Below, in pieces: positions 5,203 through 7,427 of a stretch of DNA of 7,427 bases. Under the pieces are notes generated by a model. The model saw only the letters and a list, made by a program, of their open reading frames with translations. It was not told the origin of the DNA and did no database searches. This DNA is from an uncultured Alphaproteobacteria bacterium (lineage in GTDB: Bacteria; Pseudomonadota; Alphaproteobacteria; Rickettsiales; UBA1997), in assembly GCA_903898475.1 (NCBI GenBank), contig CAIUFU010000191.1, positions 1-7,427 of the forward strand, written 5' to 3'. Both the position numbers and the translations under genes were made by a program. How positions within the stretch are numbered: the stretch's first letter is position 1; the number at the start of each line of letters is the position of its first letter.

Positions 5203-5985
5203 ATGCGCAAGTTTCGTAAATCTCCTCGCGCCTTCACTCTTGTCGAGCTATCTGTAATAATCATCATAATCGGCATCTTCATTGCCGGAATCATCACCGC
5301 TGACGCTCTCATAAAAAAATTTCGTCTTCAATCTGCTCAAGCGTTAACAAAATCATCTCCCATCACTGGTATTACCGGCAATGCAATCTGGCTAGAAAGC
5401 AGTTTAGATACCAGCTTCTTAGATTCTGAAAGTAACAACTCTAACGCGATTAGCACTTGGAATGACCAAAGTGTAAATGTTAACAAATTTTCTATTTCTC
5501 AAGTAGGAAGCGGGCCGGTTTACTCCAATACAATCAATTACGTTCACGCTGTTAAATTTTCTGGTAGCACGTCAAATTATTTAAAAATTGCCGATGCCAG
5601 TTTTTTAAATAACACTGACTACACGATTGTTGTTTTAGAAAAAAGACAGGCAGCAAGTGCCGGATATTTTTTAAGCACCACCGATGTAAGCGACGCAGCG
5701 GACAATAAATTAGCTTTGGGATATGCCAGCGATGGCGTCATCTCGCACAGCCATAATTCTACGAATTACGCCATCACTCCAAAAGTTAGCGCTTACGCTG
5801 ACTCAACTGATAAGCCGCGACTTTTCACCTTTGTGCAAGATTCAAGTGCAGGCAAAAAAACCTACATTAACGGTACGTTATCGGCTTCTGACGCAGCTAA
5901 CACCTCGCAATTATCGGGCATTTCAACTCTGGCAATCGGCAAAGGCTATACCTGGAGAAATTGGCGAGATCGCAATTTTTACTAA
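5203..5985 (+). CDS. giant prepilin-like protein, N-terminal part: prepilin signal and LamG-like domain, before the frameshift
   Basis: The N-terminus is a class III (type IV prepilin) signal: a basic leader MRKFRKSPRA, then FTLVELSV with the conserved Glu at mature position 5, then a hydrophobic helix to about residue 33. The residue before the cleavage site is Ala10, not the usual Gly. From about residue 53 there is a LamG / concanavalin-A-like domain of the type found in bacterial surface proteins: AIWLESSLD, AISTWNDQSVN, AVKFSGSTSNYLKI, YTIVVLEKR, KTYINGTLSASD and STLAIGKGYT. In this frame the product ends abnormally (WRNWRDRNFY, TAA 5983-5985), while the expected domain end is found one frame over. 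I infer an exported, inner-membrane-anchored or pilus-associated adhesin. The ATG is preceded by CTAGATATC without a Shine-Dalgarno. No other pilus genes are in view. Confidence 0.8.
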   Translation: MRKFRKSPRAFTLVELSVIIIIIGIFIAGIITADALIKKFRLQSAQALTKSSPITGITGNAIWLESSLDTSFLDSESNNSNAISTWNDQSVNVNKFSISQVGSGPVYSNTINYVHAVKFSGSTSNYLKIADASFLNNTDYTIVVLEKRQAASAGYFLSTTDVSDAADNKLALGYASDGVISHSHNSTNYAITPKVSAYADSTDKPRLFTFVQDSSAGKKTYINGTLSASDAANTSQLSGISTLAIGKGYTWRNWRDRNFY

Positions 5986-7427
5986 GGTTCTTACTCCGCA
6001 AGATCGAGAAGCAGTTGAAGATTATCTTGGAAAAAAATGGACCAGAAAAATTAACCGCGCTTCTTCTGCATCTTGCATTAACGGTATTGTCACCGATTCA
6101 GGTTGCAGCAATGTGTGTTCAACTTCTGTGGTGGTAGGAGTTGCAACTCCAACTCAAGTATCTGACGGAGATAGCGGAACGCTTTCTTGCAACGCGGCCG
6201 GATATTCCGGTGCTGCGAGTGTTTCTTACAATTGCTCGAATGGTAATTTGAATCCTGTTGGCACTTGTGCTGCGATAAGCTGCACTGCATCAGGAACTGG
6301 CTATTCCAAAACCGGTCTTGCTTATGCTACTTCGGGAAGTGGCAGTTTTGCTTGTGATACCGGTTACAGCGGAACCATAAATTATACCTGCACTTCAACC
6401 GGTGCGGCGAGTATTACCGGCGGATCTTGTACGGCGACAACTTGCACAGCCTCCGGCACTGGTTATTCCAAAACTGGTCTTGCTTATGCAACTGGAGGAA
6501 GTGGCAGTTTTGCTTGTGATGCTGGTTACAGTGGCACCATAAATTACACTTGCACTGCAACGGGGGCTGCGACGGATATTGCGGGAACTTGTACCCCAGT
6601 TACTTGTACTGCGGCGGCGGGAAGTGGATATGCTGCGCAATCAGGCCTTGCTTACGCGACGTCTGGAAGTGGAAGCTTTAGTTGCACCACCGGATATACC
6701 GGAACTGAAAATTACACCTGCACCTCTGCGGGGGCTGCAACCATTACCGGTGGAACTTGTACTGCAATTACCTGCACCGCACCAGCGGGGACTGGTTACG
6801 CGGCGCAATCAAATCTTCCTTATGCGGCTTCTGGAAGTGGCAGTTTTTCCTGCACTACCGGCACCGGAACTATAAATTATACCTGTACTTCAACGGGTGT
6901 TGCAACGATCACCGGTGGAGCTTGTTCCGCTGCGGTTTGCACTGGCGGTACGGTGGATACCTCAATTTCTGGCACCACGATTCACATGTTTACATCAAAC
7001 GGAACTCTAAATTGTACGGGTGCTGGAGCCAGAAGTAACGTGCAAGTTTTAGTTGTTGCCGGTGGAGGAGGCGGCACAACATATGGTGGTGGCGGTGGTG
7101 GCGGTGGTGTCGTTTATAAAACTAACCATTCATTAAGTGCCTCATCTTACTCTGTTACAGTTGGCGGTGGAGGTGCAGGAAATATTAATGTGAACGGGGG
7201 AAGTGGCGGAAACTCAGTGTTTGATACGATGACAGCTTATGGCGGCGGCGGTGGAACTAGCAGTGGTAGCCCAGTTTCTGGTGGTTCTGGTGGTGGTTCA
7301 GGTAGAGACTCTGGTAACTCTGTTGGTGGAGCTGTGATTGCAGGAATTGCGGCTGGCGGAACTTCTTATGGAAATGTTGGTGGCGGAAGTCAAAGCGCTG
7401 GTTGGGATGGTGGTGGCGGCGGTGGCG
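5954..7427 (+). CDS. giant prepilin-like protein, C-terminal part in the +1 frame, running off the window end
   Basis: From 5954 the +1 frame resumes the LamG-like domain, with GEIGEIAIFTKVLTPQDREA and VEDYLGKKW as its classical end, and stays open for 491 codons to the window edge. Next come a Cys-rich linker (SCINGIVTDSGC), five Cys-rich repeats of 54-56 residues (6116-6937) and then a glycine-rich domain from 6938. The last holds FTSNGTLNC, VQVLVVAGGGGG, a poly-Gly run, SYSVTVGGGGAG and long G/S/N-rich segments. It is of the kind seen in tail-fibre-like and surface proteins. With the N-terminal part the protein exceeds 740 residues and its end is not seen. Reading tat-acc, skipping one T at 5953, then gga-gaa restores one frame. 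The open frame this long and the perfect domain continuity show that the parts belong together. The break is a mutation, a sequencing error or, less likely, programmed frameshifting. Confidence 0.8.
6116..6937 (+). repeat. five tandem Cys-rich repeats inside the prepilin-like gene
   Basis: Units start at 6116, 6281, 6443, 6605 and 6773, with lengths of 165, 162, 162, 168 and 165 bases. The core is C-T-A…GSGSFxC…GYxGT.NYTC…GxC, with four Cys per unit. Spacing and the F.C..GY.G signature resemble sushi/CCP modules, where Cys 1-3 and 2-4 are bonded. The first unit is degenerate. Units 2 and 3 share GTGYSKTGLAYAT and are close to identical in DNA, differing mostly at third positions. Units 4 and 5 share GYAAQS. 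Unit 5 lacks one codon in its GY-TGT segment. The lengths are all multiples of three, consistent with selection on the protein. Confidence 0.85.

Noticed and set aside
5853..5859. A7 run as the slippage site causing the prepilin frameshift
   Set aside because: Shifting here would replace a well-matched LamG segment (TYINGTLSASD…LAIGKGYT) with an unrelated sequence, so the shift must lie near 5950-5954.
6281..6937. CRISPR-like tandem repeat array
   Set aside because: Units are about 162 bases, contiguous without unique spacers, in frame, and vary at third codon positions, so they are protein-coding repeats.
6395..7038. Overlapping frames on both strands in the repeat region
   Set aside because: Arg/Ser-rich or Leu/Pro-rich shadows created by the periodic codons of the Cys-rich repeats. 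The 491-codon open frame explains the region.

Overview
The window reads as AT-rich alphaproteobacterial DNA. The ribosomal protein S4 is of the alphaproteobacterial and Rickettsiales kind. A divergent metX / chorismate mutase pair is an arrangement I associate with that class, and the histidine kinase has an alphaproteobacterial-looking HisKA core. Methionine and aromatic amino acid genes suggest a lineage that still makes amino acids. I cannot name the genus. Shine-Dalgarno sequences are essentially absent in front of the genes.

Layout: (1) Bases 1-46 are a perfect GC-rich palindrome, followed by about 300 bases with no recognisable gene. (2) A soluble histidine kinase (347-1132, +) is cut by an in-frame TAA. 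Its last 25 codons continue intact to 1210, and a strong terminator follows at 1263-1295. (3) A small hairpin repeat separates it from a minus-strand Abi-like HEPN protein (1377-2006). (4) Between the abi start and the end of metX lies a compact inverted-repeat structure (about 2056-2133) that folds with a closing stem, nested stems and a possible pseudoknot. It is probably a small RNA partner of the Abi protein. (5) metX (2159-3328, -) and a chorismate mutase (3381-4277, +) diverge from a 52-base spacer. (6) rpsD (4443-5063, +) stands alone with its own promoter candidate and a strong terminator. (7) From 5203 to the window end runs a very large modular prepilin-like surface protein. It has a type IV prepilin N-terminus, a LamG-like domain, five Cys-rich sushi-like repeats and a Gly-rich domain. 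A +1 frameshift near 5953 breaks it, and the window end truncates it.

Functionally, the core is housekeeping: methionine, aromatic amino acids and ribosome. Around it sit accessory items: a probable HEPN toxin with an RNA partner (defence or toxin-antitoxin), a decaying signalling gene and a rapidly evolving surface adhesin. The abi/RNA pair is the best candidate for an undescribed system. The giant prepilin is the second.
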